Shown piece after piece: positions 8,998 through 17,673 of a DNA stretch of 64,000 nt. The DNA lies in contig CAYZBG010000013.1 in assembly GCA_964476565.1 (NCBI GenBank), positions 1 through 64,000 of the forward strand, given 5' to 3'. Source of the stretch: CAMAXB01 sp964476565 (lineage in GTDB: Bacteria; Verrucomicrobiota; Verrucomicrobiia; Opitutales; Opitutaceae). The position numbers and the translations under genes are program-made. How positions within the stretch are numbered: the stretch's first letter is position 1; each line of letters opens with the position of its first letter. The notes below the pieces were generated by a model. The model had not been told where the DNA came from and did not search any database. It saw only the letters and a list, made by a program, of their open reading frames with translations.

Positions 8998-9246
8998 ATG
9001 AACTATCGCACGCAGGCGGAATTTTTCATCAAGGGCATCACGGCCGGCGCCATCGACGCCGCAGAGGTGATTGCATGGTCTGACGAAGTGATCGTCAGCG
9101 CGCCCAAGGCCGAGGACTGGATGGTCGAGATCTCGAGCTGCACGGCCGAGGACCGGCTCAAGATCCTCGGGCTGCTCAACACAGTCAAAGGCGAGGCGAA
9201 TCCCACCGAACTCGCCGCGCTGCTGGCCGCCCGCGGCCTGAGCTGA
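8998..9246 (+). CDS. small hypothetical protein (82 aa)
   Basis: The 82 codons run from ATG 8998 (MNYRTQAEFFIKG) to TGA at 9244-9246. The protein is soluble and mildly acidic, with predicted helices and no signal peptide. It has two halves: a helix-rich N-terminus ('FIKGITAGAIDAAEVIAWSDEVI') and a C-terminal segment ending 'NPTELAALLAARGLS'. A longer open frame exists upstream to 8149, but that part is antisense to the large surface-protein gene and is not believed. The TATAAT element at 8842 and a hairpin just after the stop (9249-9280) frame it as an independent gene. No family is recognised. Confidence 0.7.
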   Translation: MNYRTQAEFFIKGITAGAIDAAEVIAWSDEVIVSAPKAEDWMVEISSCTAEDRLKILGLLNTVKGEANPTELAALLAARGLS

Positions 9247-9248
9247 CG

Positions 9249-9280
9249 CATGCGGCGGCCGCGGGAAGCCGCCTTGCATG
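9249..9280 (+). terminator. hairpin just after the 82-aa gene
   Basis: CATGCGGCGGC (9249-9259) pairs with GCCGCCTTGCATG (9268-9280) with a two-base bulge and an 8-base loop, starting three bases after the stop codon at 9246. There is no following T tract, so it may be a weak or factor-assisted terminator or an mRNA-stabilising end. Confidence 0.4.
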
Positions 9281-9405
9281 ATGCCGCGACATTGCCGCCG
9301 AATGGCGACCGCCGTCGGTAGGCGTCAGTTCACTCTTCGATGCTATCGCAGGTGGGAGGCGCGGAACCACCTGCGAACCCCATGGTCGGACCGACCCCTC
9401 CAGCC

Positions 9406-10131
9406 ATGAAACTCCGTTCCCTGTTCCTTGCTCTGCTCATTCTGCCCGTAGCCGCTTCGGCTGCGCTCAAAGAGGCCGCCCTCCGTCTGCCCGATGATCT
9501 CGGCACCGCGGAACGGTTGCCGGTCAGCGGCCGCCAGGGCTGGAAGCGCGTCGAGCGCCTCGCCTTCGGTCCCTTCACGGTGCACGACGTCGCCCGCTCC
9601 CTCACCAAGGGCAGCGACCTCAAGTTCGGCGCGGACAAGGTTGCCTTCTACGAAGGCAGCAAGCGCCGGCAGACCTTCGGCTTTCTCGTCTCCGAGAACG
9701 GACAACTCGCGTGGCGCGGGGCGGCCGCAACCAATCTTCACCGGCGTGCGCTGGAACGTGGCATCGAGATCGAGCTGCGCAACAAGTCCGGCTTCGCCGC
9801 CACCCTCACGCCGGCTGATGCGGCTGACGCTGCCTGGACGCTGGAGTTGTCCGAAACGTCGGAGCGCCCGATGAAGGGCACGTTGAAACGCGGCAGCGCC
9901 GTCATCGACGTCGAGGGGACGAACCGCCTCGCCGGCACGCGCCTCCCGATGGGCGAAACCACCGGCTACCTGTTCAAGGAAGGCGGCCGGACGCTTGCCG
10001 CGGTGCAGGTGATCAACAACGGCGCGGTCTGGCTCGCACCGGACCTCGCCGCTCCGCAACGCGGACCGATCCTCGCCGCCATCTCGGCCCTGCTGCTGTT
10101 CGAGGAGCTCCGTCCGACGCTGCCAGAGTGA
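9406..10131 (+). CDS. exported protein of unknown function (241 aa)
   Basis: The start at 9406 (MKLRSLFLALLILPVAASA) is chosen because it gives a clean signal peptide with cleavage near residue 19; an in-frame ATG at 9340 would add 22 residues with no signal character. The mature part is Ala/Leu/Arg-rich with alternating strands ('LAFGPFTVHDVARSL', 'KRRQTFGFLVSENG', 'GTRLPMGETTGYLFKEGG') and a hydrophobic C-terminal helix ('GPILAAISALLLFEEL'). It could be a periplasmic or outer-membrane-associated beta protein. It stands alone between two transcription units, convergent with the TonB receptor at 10271. No family is recognised. Confidence 0.72.
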   Translation: MKLRSLFLALLILPVAASAALKEAALRLPDDLGTAERLPVSGRQGWKRVERLAFGPFTVHDVARSLTKGSDLKFGADKVAFYEGSKRRQTFGFLVSENGQLAWRGAAATNLHRRALERGIEIELRNKSGFAATLTPADAADAAWTLELSETSERPMKGTLKRGSAVIDVEGTNRLAGTRLPMGETTGYLFKEGGRTLAAVQVINNGAVWLAPDLAAPQRGPILAAISALLLFEELRPTLPE

Positions 10132-10198
10132 CGTCGCGGACCGAGGTTCGACCGACCACGGCGGAACGGCGTGGCCGGTCAACCATGCGTCCGAGGTC

Positions 10199-10246
10199 CA
10201 AAAACAAAACCCGGAGACCGCGGCAGGGTGCCGGCGGCTCCGGGTT
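10199..10246 (-). terminator. intrinsic terminator after the first TonB receptor
   Basis: Reading leftward, AACCCGGAG (10246-10238) pairs perfectly with CTCCGGGTT (10216-10208) and is followed by a T-rich tract (10207-10199). It lies 25 bases beyond the receptor stop codon at 10271. This is the expected position and shape for a rho-independent terminator. Confidence 0.75.
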
Positions 10247-10270
10247 AGGAGTGCGACCTTGGGCCGCGGT

Positions 10271-13200
10271 TTAGAACTTCAGCGTGTTGGTCCAGACGAA
10301 GCTGCGCGGCTGCTGGTACCAGGTGGCGCGGATGTTGGTGGCGGTGTTGAAGCCCGTCGCCACATCCGGCAGCAGACCGATGTCATACTTGTCGAAGACG
10401 TTGTTGATGTTCAGCTGGGAGTTCCACTCGTACCGGCCGAACTTGCGCGTGTAGCTCACGGTGAGGTTCACCTGATTGCGGTTCGGCGCATAGTGCAACG
10501 TGCGGCGCTGCGTGAGCGCGTTGGCGGCAGTGAGCGGGGTCTCGTAATAATAGTACGCGCGGTTCTTCCATGAGAGCGCGAGCGAACCGCCCACGCTCAG
10601 ACCCCGCAGCCGGCTTTCGCCGCGAAAACTGTAGTTGGTCGTCAGGTTGGCACTGTACTCAGGGTAACCAGTCGTTTTGTCGCCAATCCGCGTCGCGACG
10701 ATCGTGCCCGGCGTGTTGATCCCGGCGAGCTGCTTGTTCAACTGCAGCGCCGAAATCGGCAGGTTGATCGCACCGGTGAGGATCGGTCCGCGGGCGTTGA
10801 TGTTGGCGGCCGCCGAGGGAATATCGCCGGTCAGGATGTCCGCTACAATCGAACCACGGTCGATGTGGCCGGAGGTCGGATCGGGGTTGGCGTAGTAGAA
10901 GTTGCCCGCGCCCGGCGTGCTCATGAGATTGATCGTGAGCGGAATCGCTCCCGGGGCGGACGCATCCACCACGACGGCCTGGGTGCCATTGGCGGCGTTG
11001 CCATTCACGTAAACGACCGAGCCGTCCTGATACGTGACCTGACCGGCACTGTTGGCCCGGAACTGGTCGTTGTAATACTGCTCGTAGGCCTTCGACGTGC
11101 CGATCTCGCCGTCGTTGGTCGCCGCGCTGAAGCGCAGGCGCCAGTTGCGCGTGGGAGCCGCGGTGAAGCGCAGTTCAAAGCCAGACGTCACGCGATCGAT
11201 GCTCACGTTGGAACCGCCGCCGCCGCCGTTGAGGCCCTCGGGATTGATCAGGTCGCGCAACGCGCCACCCACAGAGTAGAGATCGCCGCGCGACTCGGTC
11301 CGGAAGTAGGCAAAGGAGCCGGAGAGCGACCCGTTGCTGTTGGTGAGCTTGAGGCCGACCTCGCCCCCCTGCCCCTTCGCGCTGCTCGGCGCCGCGTTGT
11401 GCGGATCGGTGCGGTTGGCGACGTAGGGCGGTTGGACCGAGTCAGAGTAGTTGATGTAGGGGTTGAGCCAGCGGGTGAGGTTGGCATCGATGCCGACGTT
11501 GAAGTTGAGCGCCGACGATTCGGCGAGGTAACGCGAAACGCCCCCTTCCGGATGCTGCAGGCGGTCCGAGATGTAGTCACCCTGACGCAGGCCAACGAGG
11601 GTGTTGATCTTGCCGTGGAACCACTGCGTGTAGTTCACGCCGTAGATGCCGCGGTTGAGAATGGTGGTCTTGATGTAATTGCCGCTGGTGAACGGCACAC
11701 CGAAAGGATTGTCGGGCGAAACCAGGTCGGCCTGAGGCTGGTTCACGAGGGCGCGCACGTACTTGACGCCATCGATGACGCCGCGGTCGAGCGCCGGATT
11801 GAACTCAGGGAACGGATCGAAGACCGGACCATTGGTGACCGGCCAGCGAACCTGGCCGAGCACGGTGCGGCCGGAGTTGGAGGAAAAGATGGTCGAGCCG
11901 GGGGCGACGATGATGTTCCAGTTGTCGTCGGCCCGATACCAGCGGTACTGGATCTGCGAGTGCTGCGACTTGATGTAGTCGGCGCCCAGCAAGGTCTGCG
12001 TCTTGATCGCGCCATCGCGGAAATCCTTCACGATCAGCGCGGCGAACCGGCCGCCCTTCGTGCGCGACGGCTGCCACGAATCCTGCGGCGTGAGCGCGCC
12101 CGCCCAGTCGTCCGTGTTGTTGGCGCCCGTCCGCGGGGCGAAGAAGGTGTAGCCGGGATTGATGCGCCGACTGGTGTATTCGTTGTAGCCGGCGGCCACC
12201 TGGGTCGTAAGCCAGCTGCTCCACTTGGTTTCGACGGTCACACTGCTGTAGTCGTTGGTCGTGGGCTCCTGATGTTGGATGCCGGCGGCGAGCGAGTCGG
12301 AGTTGTCCCAGTTGAGGTTACCGTTGAGGATCGCGCCGCGCAGGTAGGCCGCGCCGGTGCCCGGGTGATTCGCGCCCTCGAAGCCGTTGGCGAGGATGTA
12401 CGACAGCCACTGGTTGTGGCGGGCGTCGCCGTTGGCGGTGAGCCGCGCCGGCCGGTTGAGCCAGCGATCGTTCTCCGTCAGGGAGCCGGAGAGGCGGATC
12501 GTGGTCGGCCGGCTGTTCTGGAACAGCTTGAAGGCAAACTGGAGGTACTGGCCGTCGGTTTCGCTGCCGATGATGTCACGCCGGGTCTTGCCCTTCTCCG
12601 TCATCAGCGCGACGCGGGCGGCAAACCAGCTGTTGCCAAAGCCCAGGTCGAACTCGCCGCGCCGCGAACCGTAATCATCGATGCGCACCAGGAAGGCGCC
12701 GCGCGGATTGCCGAAAAAGCCGCCGCCATCAGTACTGAAGCGCGCCATTTTCGAGGTGACGTTGATGACGCCGCCGGCACCACCGCCGCCATAGAGCAGC
12801 GCCTGCGGCCCGTTGATCACCTCCACGCGCTCCAGGTCGAAATTGTCGGTGCGTCCGACTGCGGTGGAACCCGGATTACTGAATGAGCCCACCGGCATGA
12901 AGCTGTCGCGCTGCATGACCGGGGTGTGCATGCCGCGGATCTGGATGTAGGCGTTGCCCGTGCGATCGCCGGGCTGGTTGTCCGCCGCCGTGCTCGCGCC
13001 GTTGTTGGAGCCATCGGCATAGCCGGCGCCGGCGGAGTAGTCGCGGATCACATCCTCGACCGACGCCGAGGCGACGTCGCGCATGAACGTTTCGGTGAAG
13101 ATATCCGCGGACACCGGCATGTCCTCCATCGCGACGTTGAAGCGCGTAACCGAGGCGGAATTGAGTGCGCCGTAGCTCGTGTCCGAATCGGCCGCGACCT

Positions 13201-13384
13201 CGAAGGCCGACAGCTCGATCACTTCGGGTCGCTCCGTCGCGGGCGCAGCTGGTGCAGGAGCCGGAGCGGCGGAAGGCGCGACCTGGGCAAGCAACGACTG
13301 GGTCGCAAAAAGGGCCGGCAGGATTCCCCGCAACGCCCAACGGCGTGCACGGAACGAGGGAAGGGGGCAGGGTAGGACGATCAT
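10271..13384 (-). CDS. TonB-dependent outer-membrane receptor (Opitutaceae type)
   Basis: This 1037-residue protein has a signal peptide ('GILPALFATQSLLAQ', ending near residue 34) and an Ala/Pro linker. Then comes the characteristic segment 'VIELSAFEVAADSDTSYGALNS', where receptors of this bacterial group carry 'LSPFEV...DxGY'. A plug domain follows at about 65-190 ('YIQIRGMHTPVMQRD', 'LERVEVINGPQALLYGGGGAGGVINV'). A 22-strand-type barrel runs to the C-terminus, ending 'SFVWTNTLKF' with a terminal aromatic residue. The role is energised uptake of a large substrate, presumably an oligosaccharide given the neighbours. A copy of the shared 21-bp operator lies upstream (13512-13532), and a terminator follows. 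No SusD-like partner is present. Its substrate is inferred to be fucose-containing only through the shared operator. Confidence 0.9.
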   Translation of the reverse strand: MIVLPCPLPSFRARRWALRGILPALFATQSLLAQVAPSAAPAPAPAAPATERPEVIELSAFEVAADSDTSYGALNSASVTRFNVAMEDMPVSADIFTETFMRDVASASVEDVIRDYSAGAGYADGSNNGASTAADNQPGDRTGNAYIQIRGMHTPVMQRDSFMPVGSFSNPGSTAVGRTDNFDLERVEVINGPQALLYGGGGAGGVINVTSKMARFSTDGGGFFGNPRGAFLVRIDDYGSRRGEFDLGFGNSWFAARVALMTEKGKTRRDIIGSETDGQYLQFAFKLFQNSRPTTIRLSGSLTENDRWLNRPARLTANGDARHNQWLSYILANGFEGANHPGTGAAYLRGAILNGNLNWDNSDSLAAGIQHQEPTTNDYSSVTVETKWSSWLTTQVAAGYNEYTSRRINPGYTFFAPRTGANNTDDWAGALTPQDSWQPSRTKGGRFAALIVKDFRDGAIKTQTLLGADYIKSQHSQIQYRWYRADDNWNIIVAPGSTIFSSNSGRTVLGQVRWPVTNGPVFDPFPEFNPALDRGVIDGVKYVRALVNQPQADLVSPDNPFGVPFTSGNYIKTTILNRGIYGVNYTQWFHGKINTLVGLRQGDYISDRLQHPEGGVSRYLAESSALNFNVGIDANLTRWLNPYINYSDSVQPPYVANRTDPHNAAPSSAKGQGGEVGLKLTNSNGSLSGSFAYFRTESRGDLYSVGGALRDLINPEGLNGGGGGSNVSIDRVTSGFELRFTAAPTRNWRLRFSAATNDGEIGTSKAYEQYYNDQFRANSAGQVTYQDGSVVYVNGNAANGTQAVVVDASAPGAIPLTINLMSTPGAGNFYYANPDPTSGHIDRGSIVADILTGDIPSAAANINARGPILTGAINLPISALQLNKQLAGINTPGTIVATRIGDKTTGYPEYSANLTTNYSFRGESRLRGLSVGGSLALSWKNRAYYYYETPLTAANALTQRRTLHYAPNRNQVNLTVSYTRKFGRYEWNSQLNINNVFDKYDIGLLPDVATGFNTATNIRATWYQQPRSFVWTNTLKF

Positions 13385-13511
13385 GGGTTTGGCTGGGTCA
13401 ACGAGGGGGTCTCGCCACGCACCGCGGAAAGATCCGCCTGCCAGGGGAAGCAGGCGACCGACGGGGTGTGCAGGTGCGATCTCCAGGGGGTGAAATCGCA
13501 GACACGACGTG

Positions 13512-13532
13512 GCGATTGATAGACCGATATAT
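13512..13532 (-). promoter_or_regulatory. operator copy C of a 21-bp direct-repeat site, upstream of the TonB receptor
   Basis: Read leftward, toward the receptor at 13384, the site is ATATATCGGT followed by CTATCAATCGC. It matches the copy before fucU (14854-14874) at 16 of 21 positions and the copy before the alcohol dehydrogenase (29839-29859) at 14 of 21. All three have the same orientation relative to the downstream gene. It lies 127 bases before the start codon. The regulator encoded next door (13657-14757) is the natural candidate to bind it. Confidence 0.6.
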
Positions 13533-13656
13533 GTCTACCAAAACCGGCGACAAGCTTTTTCGCGGTGCAAAGCTGTAACCTTCAGCCGGAGGCCGTGACC
13601 CGGCGCCGGCCAAGCCCCACCCCGGCCAGATCCCGCCGGTAGGCAGACCGCGCCGA

Positions 13657-14757
13657 TCAGGCGCCGACGGACGCCGTCGTCTCGCGCACGACGAGGCGCG
13701 GCGCGAGCTTGCGCTGGGCCGGGGCCGTCCGCCGGCCCTCGATCTCGTCGATCAAGAGCCGCACCGCCTCCGCCCCGATCTCGGCCAGCGGTTGATGGAC
13801 GGTGGTCAGGTTGAAGAAACCGGCGGCATCGATGTCGTCGTAGCCCACGAGTGAAAGATCGGTCGGAATCACCACGTCGGCGAACTTGGGCAGGCTGAGC
13901 AGATGCAGCGCAACGCGGTCGTTGACGCAGACCAATCCGGTCAGGCCTTGGATCTTGCGCAGGAACGCCTTGGTGATCGGGGGCGTCTTGTCGGACGCCG
14001 GGGCGAGCCACTCCGCCTGGATGCGCGGGCCGACGGGGACGCCGGCGTCCGCATGTGCCTTGGTGAAGCCGAGCCAGCGCTCCTCCTCGAACGAATCCAA
14101 CACCTCGCCTTTGGCGGCACGTCCGACGAACCCGAGCTTGCGGTGACCGAGCGAGAGCAGGTGGGTGGCGGCGAGGTAACCGCCTTCAAAATCGTCGTCC
14201 ACCACGTAGCTGACGCTCTGACGGTAGCGCGTATCGACACGCATCACGACGACGAAGGGAATATTGTGCGCCTTGAGCAATTCGATCGCCTGGGCCCCCT
14301 CATTTCGCGTCGGCCAGACCAGCATGCCGTCGCACTTGTTGCGCGCGATCAGGTCCTCGATCGCTTGGCGCTCGATCTGCGGATCGCCCAGGTGCGGACG
14401 GAAAATGACATCGTGTTTGAACTTGGCCGCCTCCTGCTGAATGCCCTCGACCAGCTTGGTGTGCTGTCCACCAAAGCCGTAACTCAGCCCGCCGAGGATG
14501 GCCGCGATGTTGTGAGTGCGCGCGCGCTTCAGCCGGGTGATGAACGTGCCGCGCCCGCTGCGCTTGCTGAGCAGACCCTCCTTCACGAGCGTCGCCACCG
14601 CCTTTCGCACCGTGATGAAGTTGACGCCAAACTCCTCCGCGAGCACGCGCTGGCCGGGAATCTGATCCGTGTACACGCCGCTCACGATCCGATCGCGCAG
14701 CTTGGCCGAGATCAGGTGGTGCTTCTTGACCGTCTTGCTGGGTTCGCCGGACTGCAT
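13657..14757 (-). CDS. GntR-type winged-helix / LacI-type sensor transcriptional regulator
   Basis: The 366 residues start at ATG 14757 (MQSGEPSKTVKKHHLIS); upstream frame is rejected because the helix-turn-helix begins here. Residues about 12-80 are a GntR winged helix ('KLRDRIVSGVY', 'GQRVLAEEFGVNFITVRKAVATLVKEGLL', 'GRGTFIT'). Residues about 90-360 form a periplasmic-binding-protein-like ligand domain of the LacI type ('IAAILGGLSYGFGG', 'LGHRKLGFVGRA', 'LSLVGYDDIDAAGFFNLTTVHQPLAEIG'). This is the AraR-like arrangement used for sugar-responsive repressors. It is divergent from fucU across 117 bases that contain the 21-bp site, so it probably represses fucU and may control itself. Copies of the site also precede the adjacent TonB receptor and the alcohol dehydrogenase-GH95 pair. 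The effector sugar is unknown; fucose or a fucose derivative is an inference. Confidence 0.9.
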   Translation of the reverse strand: MQSGEPSKTVKKHHLISAKLRDRIVSGVYTDQIPGQRVLAEEFGVNFITVRKAVATLVKEGLLSKRSGRGTFITRLKRARTHNIAAILGGLSYGFGGQHTKLVEGIQQEAAKFKHDVIFRPHLGDPQIERQAIEDLIARNKCDGMLVWPTRNEGAQAIELLKAHNIPFVVVMRVDTRYRQSVSYVVDDDFEGGYLAATHLLSLGHRKLGFVGRAAKGEVLDSFEEERWLGFTKAHADAGVPVGPRIQAEWLAPASDKTPPITKAFLRKIQGLTGLVCVNDRVALHLLSLPKFADVVIPTDLSLVGYDDIDAAGFFNLTTVHQPLAEIGAEAVRLLIDEIEGRRTAPAQRKLAPRLVVRETTASVGA

Positions 14758-14853
14758 GGCCGGGGTATACCGGTTCAGCCGCAACTCACTCAAGCCGCAA
14801 TCCCACCGGCGCCCGGGCACCGCGGCAAATTGCGCCTTGACCGAATGCCTGCC

Positions 14854-14874
14854 GTATATCGGTATGTATATCGC
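14854..14874 (+). promoter_or_regulatory. operator copy A, abutting the fucU start codon
   Basis: The site contains the 7-mer TATATCG twice, 12 bases apart (14855-14861 and 14867-14873), and ends directly at ATG 14875. A TTGACC hexamer at 14837-14842 and TATGTA or similar inside the site would place a transcription start close to the ATG, implying a leaderless or nearly leaderless mRNA. Bound regulator would then cover the -10 region and the start. The repeat and the match to the sites at 13512 and 29839 are direct observation; the promoter boxes are inference. Confidence 0.65.
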
Positions 14875-15357
14875 ATGCTCAAATGCCCCCTGCTTCACCC
14901 CGAGGTGCTGCGCGCGCTCGCCGCGGCCGGCCACGGGTCCAAGGTCCTGATCGCGGACGGCAACTACCCGTTGAGCACGGGCAGCCCGGCGTCCGCCTCC
15001 CGCGTTTATCTCAACCTGCGTCCGGGCTGTGTCACGGTGATGGAGGTGCTGGCGACCCTTACCCAGGTGATACCGGTCGAGTCCGCCCTCGTCATGCTGC
15101 CGCGAGACGGGCGCACCCCGGACGTGCACCTGGAGATCAAGGAGACGCTCGGCGGGGCGGTGCCGCTTCACGCCAAGCCGCGCGAGGACTTCTACACCGC
15201 GGCACGCCATGCCGACACGGCCCTCGCGATCGCCACGGGCGAACAGCGCCGTTTCGCCAACGTGCTGCTGACGATCGGTACGATTCGACTGCCGACGGAC
15301 ACCGACGCCCTCTCCACCGACACCCTGCTCCATGGAAACGCGCTCCTGCGGGCCTGA
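14875..15357 (+). CDS. fucU: RbsD/FucU family sugar mutarotase, probably L-fucose mutarotase
   Basis: This 160-residue protein interconverts ring anomers of a sugar so that the right anomer reaches the next enzyme. The family hallmark is at the N-terminus: 'LLHPEVLRALAAAGHGSKVLIADGNYP', with His20 and Asp28 at the conserved active-site positions. It is slightly longer than typical FucU proteins (about 140-150 residues). The ATG at 14875 is preferred; an in-frame ATG at 14845 would put the operator inside the coding region and add ten residues without homology. No Shine-Dalgarno sequence is visible because the operator occupies that position. The aldo/keto reductase gene begins 26 bases before its stop, so both are made from one message. 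Specificity for fucose over ribose is inferred from the neighbouring GH95 and dehydratase-like genes. Confidence 0.85.
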   Translation: MLKCPLLHPEVLRALAAAGHGSKVLIADGNYPLSTGSPASASRVYLNLRPGCVTVMEVLATLTQVIPVESALVMLPRDGRTPDVHLEIKETLGGAVPLHAKPREDFYTAARHADTALAIATGEQRRFANVLLTIGTIRLPTDTDALSTDTLLHGNALLRA

Positions 15358-16378
15358 CGGGCCTGTGTTTCCGGTCATGGGGCTCGGCACCTGGGCCTTT
15401 GGCGGCGGCGCCTACTGGGGGCCGCAGGACCAGGGGGCGGTCGACGCCGTGGTCAGCCGTGCGCTCGATCTTGGTATCACCTATTTCGATACGGCGGAGA
15501 TGTACAACGCCGGGGCGAGCGAGGAATCGCTCGGCCGGGCACTCCAGGGGCGCCGCGACCGGGCACTGATCGGCAGCAAGGTCAGCCCGAGCAACACGGC
15601 ACCCGCCACCCTGCGCGCCCACTGCGAGGCCAGCCTGCGTCGCCTCGGCACCGATTACCTGGATCTCTACATGGTGCATTGGCCGATCCACGCCGACTCG
15701 ATCCGCCATTTCACGCAGGACGAAGCGGTGATCCGCCATCCGCCCTCAACCCGGGACGCCTTTCTGACCCTCGCCGCCCTCCAGCAGGAAGGAAAGATCC
15801 GGCACATCGGCGTGAGCAACTTCGGCGTGCGCCAGCTCACGGAAGTGCTCGACCTGGGCGTACGGATCGCGGTCAACGAGCTGCCCTACAACCTGCTCAT
15901 GCGCGCGATCGAGGCCGAGATTGCGCCTTTCTGCCGCCGGCGAGGCATCGGCATCCTGGGCTACGTGACCCTGATGCAGGGCGTGCTCGCGGGAGACTTT
16001 GCGTCCTTCGACGAACTGCCCGAAATGCGCACCCGCACGCGCCATTTCCACGGTGGACGGCCAAACTCCCGGCATGGCGAAGCGGGGTTTGAGCCCGAGA
16101 CGTGGCAGGCCCTCCAGGCGATCCGCGCGATCGCCCGCACGGAGAACATTCCCCTCGCCGACCTTGCCATCGCCTGGGCTCTGGCCAACCCCGACATCAC
16201 CTGCGTGCTGGCCGGTTGCCGCAGCCTTGGACAACTTGAAGAGAACGTCCGGGCCGTATCGCTCCGGCTGCCGCCTCCCGTGGTGGAACGTCTCAACGCA
16301 GCCACCGCCCCCCTGCTCGCCCGGCTGGGCAACAACCCCGACTACTACCAGAGTCTGGCCCAGACCCGCGTCTGGTGA
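15332..16378 (+). CDS. aldo/keto reductase, candidate sugar (L-fucose) dehydrogenase
   Basis: This 348-residue soluble NAD(P)-dependent oxidoreductase has the (beta/alpha)8 fold. Visible family signatures are 'MGLGTWAFGGG' at the N-terminus and the catalytic Asp-Tyr segment 'YFDTAEMYN'. They continue with Lys in 'LIGSKVSPSN', His in 'YMVHWPI', 'GVSNFGVRQL' and the cofactor-binding 'VLAGCRSLGQLEENVRA'. The start at 15332 overlaps fucU by 26 bases; it is kept because the conserved core begins within 15 residues. Its stop overlaps a GTG that may begin the next gene. Coupling to a mutarotase suggests oxidation of a particular anomer of an aldose to the lactone, as in the oxidative L-fucose route. 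The reverse reaction, or another aldehyde substrate, cannot be excluded. Confidence 0.85.
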   Translation: METRSCGPDGPVFPVMGLGTWAFGGGAYWGPQDQGAVDAVVSRALDLGITYFDTAEMYNAGASEESLGRALQGRRDRALIGSKVSPSNTAPATLRAHCEASLRRLGTDYLDLYMVHWPIHADSIRHFTQDEAVIRHPPSTRDAFLTLAALQQEGKIRHIGVSNFGVRQLTEVLDLGVRIAVNELPYNLLMRAIEAEIAPFCRRRGIGILGYVTLMQGVLAGDFASFDELPEMRTRTRHFHGGRPNSRHGEAGFEPETWQALQAIRAIARTENIPLADLAIAWALANPDITCVLAGCRSLGQLEENVRAVSLRLPPPVVERLNAATAPLLARLGNNPDYYQSLAQTRVW

Positions 16379-16473
16379 CCATACTTCGGGATCGCCCACC
16401 TCACCCGCATCCGCCCCTGGAATCGACGGCGTCCCGCGCCCCTCGCCCTGCCGGAAGCCTGCATCGTGTCTCC

Positions 16474-17673
16474 GTGAACCCCACCCGACCAACCGCCCGC
16501 CGCATCGCCCTGCTGGTCGAAACCTCCCGCGAATACGCGCGCGGCCTCTTGCGCGGGGTCATTCGTTACCAGCACGAACACGGACCCTGGTCGGTCTACT
16601 TCAAGCCGCAGGGCCTCGATGCACCGCCGCCTTCATGGCTGGCGACATGGCGCGGCGACGGCATTCTCGCCCGCATCAACGATGACCGCATGGCCACCGC
16701 CTTGTCGCGAACCCGCGTGCCGGTGGTCGACCTCCGCAACGCCCTGCCCGATCTGCCCTTCCCCACGGTGGCGATCTCGAACCACAGCGTGGTCCAACTC
16801 GCCCTCGATCACTTCCTCACGCGCGGGTTTCATCATTTCGCCTTTTGCAGCACGCGTCCCGGCGAGAACCGCAACCAGGACGCCCGTGGCCAAATCTTCG
16901 CGTCCATGCTGCAGGCCGCCGGCAAGCCGTGTCACACCTACGTTCACCCCACCCGCCCACACCGGTCGTGGGATGCGGAGCAAAATCACATCGCGCGGTG
17001 GCTGAGGTCGCTTCCCACCCCGGTGGCCGTACTCGCCTGCCACGATGACCGCGGGCATCAGGTGATCGACGCCTGTCTGCGGGCCGGTCTCACCGTACCT
17101 GACGAGGTCGCAATCCTCGGCGTCGACAACGATCCTTACCTTTGCACGCTGTCGACCCCGCAGCTGTCGAGCATCGACGTTTTCCCGGAGCGGATCGGTT
17201 ACGAGGCGGCCGCTCTGCTGGACCGCCTCATGCACGGCGAGCCCCCTCCCCGGCAGCTGCTGGTCTTCGAGCCCCGGGGGGTCATGGCGCGGCAGTCCAC
17301 CGACGCGACGGCCGTGTCCGATCCGCATGTCGCCCTCGCCGCCCGACGAATCCGCGACCGCGCCTTTGAGGCGGTCAGCATTGAGCAACTCGTGGCGGAC
17401 ATCCCGGTTTCACGCTCCGTGCTCTTTCGCCGCTTTAAGGAAAGCCTGGGGCGCTCGCCGAAGAAGGAGCTGACGCGGGTCAGGCTGGAGCGCGCCAAGG
17501 CCCTGCTCACCTACTCCAACCTCGCGGTCGAGGACATCGCCCGGCAGACGTTCCAGACGGATTCCCGTCACTTCATCCAGACCTTCCGCGCCAACACCGG
17601 CGTCACGCCGATGCACTACCGGAAGTCCCACTCGCTCCACCGCGATGGCGCGGTGGGACACGCATCAGCGTGA
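16474..17673 (+). CDS. XylR-type regulator (LacI-like sensor + AraC helix-turn-helix)
   Basis: About 399 residues are encoded from GTG 16474. A GTG at 16375 overlaps the preceding stop (GTGA) and would give 432 residues. The extra 33 are proline-rich and unlike protein, so the shorter start is preferred. Residues about 8-270 form a periplasmic-binding-like sensor ('RRIALLVETSREYARGLLRGVIRY' region, 'LACHDDRGHQVIDACLRAGLTVPDEVAILGVDNDP'). The last 100 residues are an AraC domain with two helix-turn-helices ('SIEQLVADIPVSRSVLFRRFKESLG', 'AVEDIARQTFQTDSRHFIQTFRANTGVTPMHYR'). This is the E. coli XylR arrangement, usually a sugar-dependent activator. It is the third gene of the fucU transcription unit, and its 3' end overlaps the convergent enolase-superfamily gene by 9 bases. 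Confidence 0.85.
   Translation: MNPTRPTARRIALLVETSREYARGLLRGVIRYQHEHGPWSVYFKPQGLDAPPPSWLATWRGDGILARINDDRMATALSRTRVPVVDLRNALPDLPFPTVAISNHSVVQLALDHFLTRGFHHFAFCSTRPGENRNQDARGQIFASMLQAAGKPCHTYVHPTRPHRSWDAEQNHIARWLRSLPTPVAVLACHDDRGHQVIDACLRAGLTVPDEVAILGVDNDPYLCTLSTPQLSSIDVFPERIGYEAAALLDRLMHGEPPPRQLLVFEPRGVMARQSTDATAVSDPHVALAARRIRDRAFEAVSIEQLVADIPVSRSVLFRRFKESLGRSPKKELTRVRLERAKALLTYSNLAVEDIARQTFQTDSRHFIQTFRANTGVTPMHYRKSHSLHRDGAVGHASA

Noticed and set aside
10865..12886. 673-residue plus-strand open frame opposite the first TonB receptor
   Set aside because: Shadow of the receptor gene with low-complexity Arg/Val/Gly composition and no motif.
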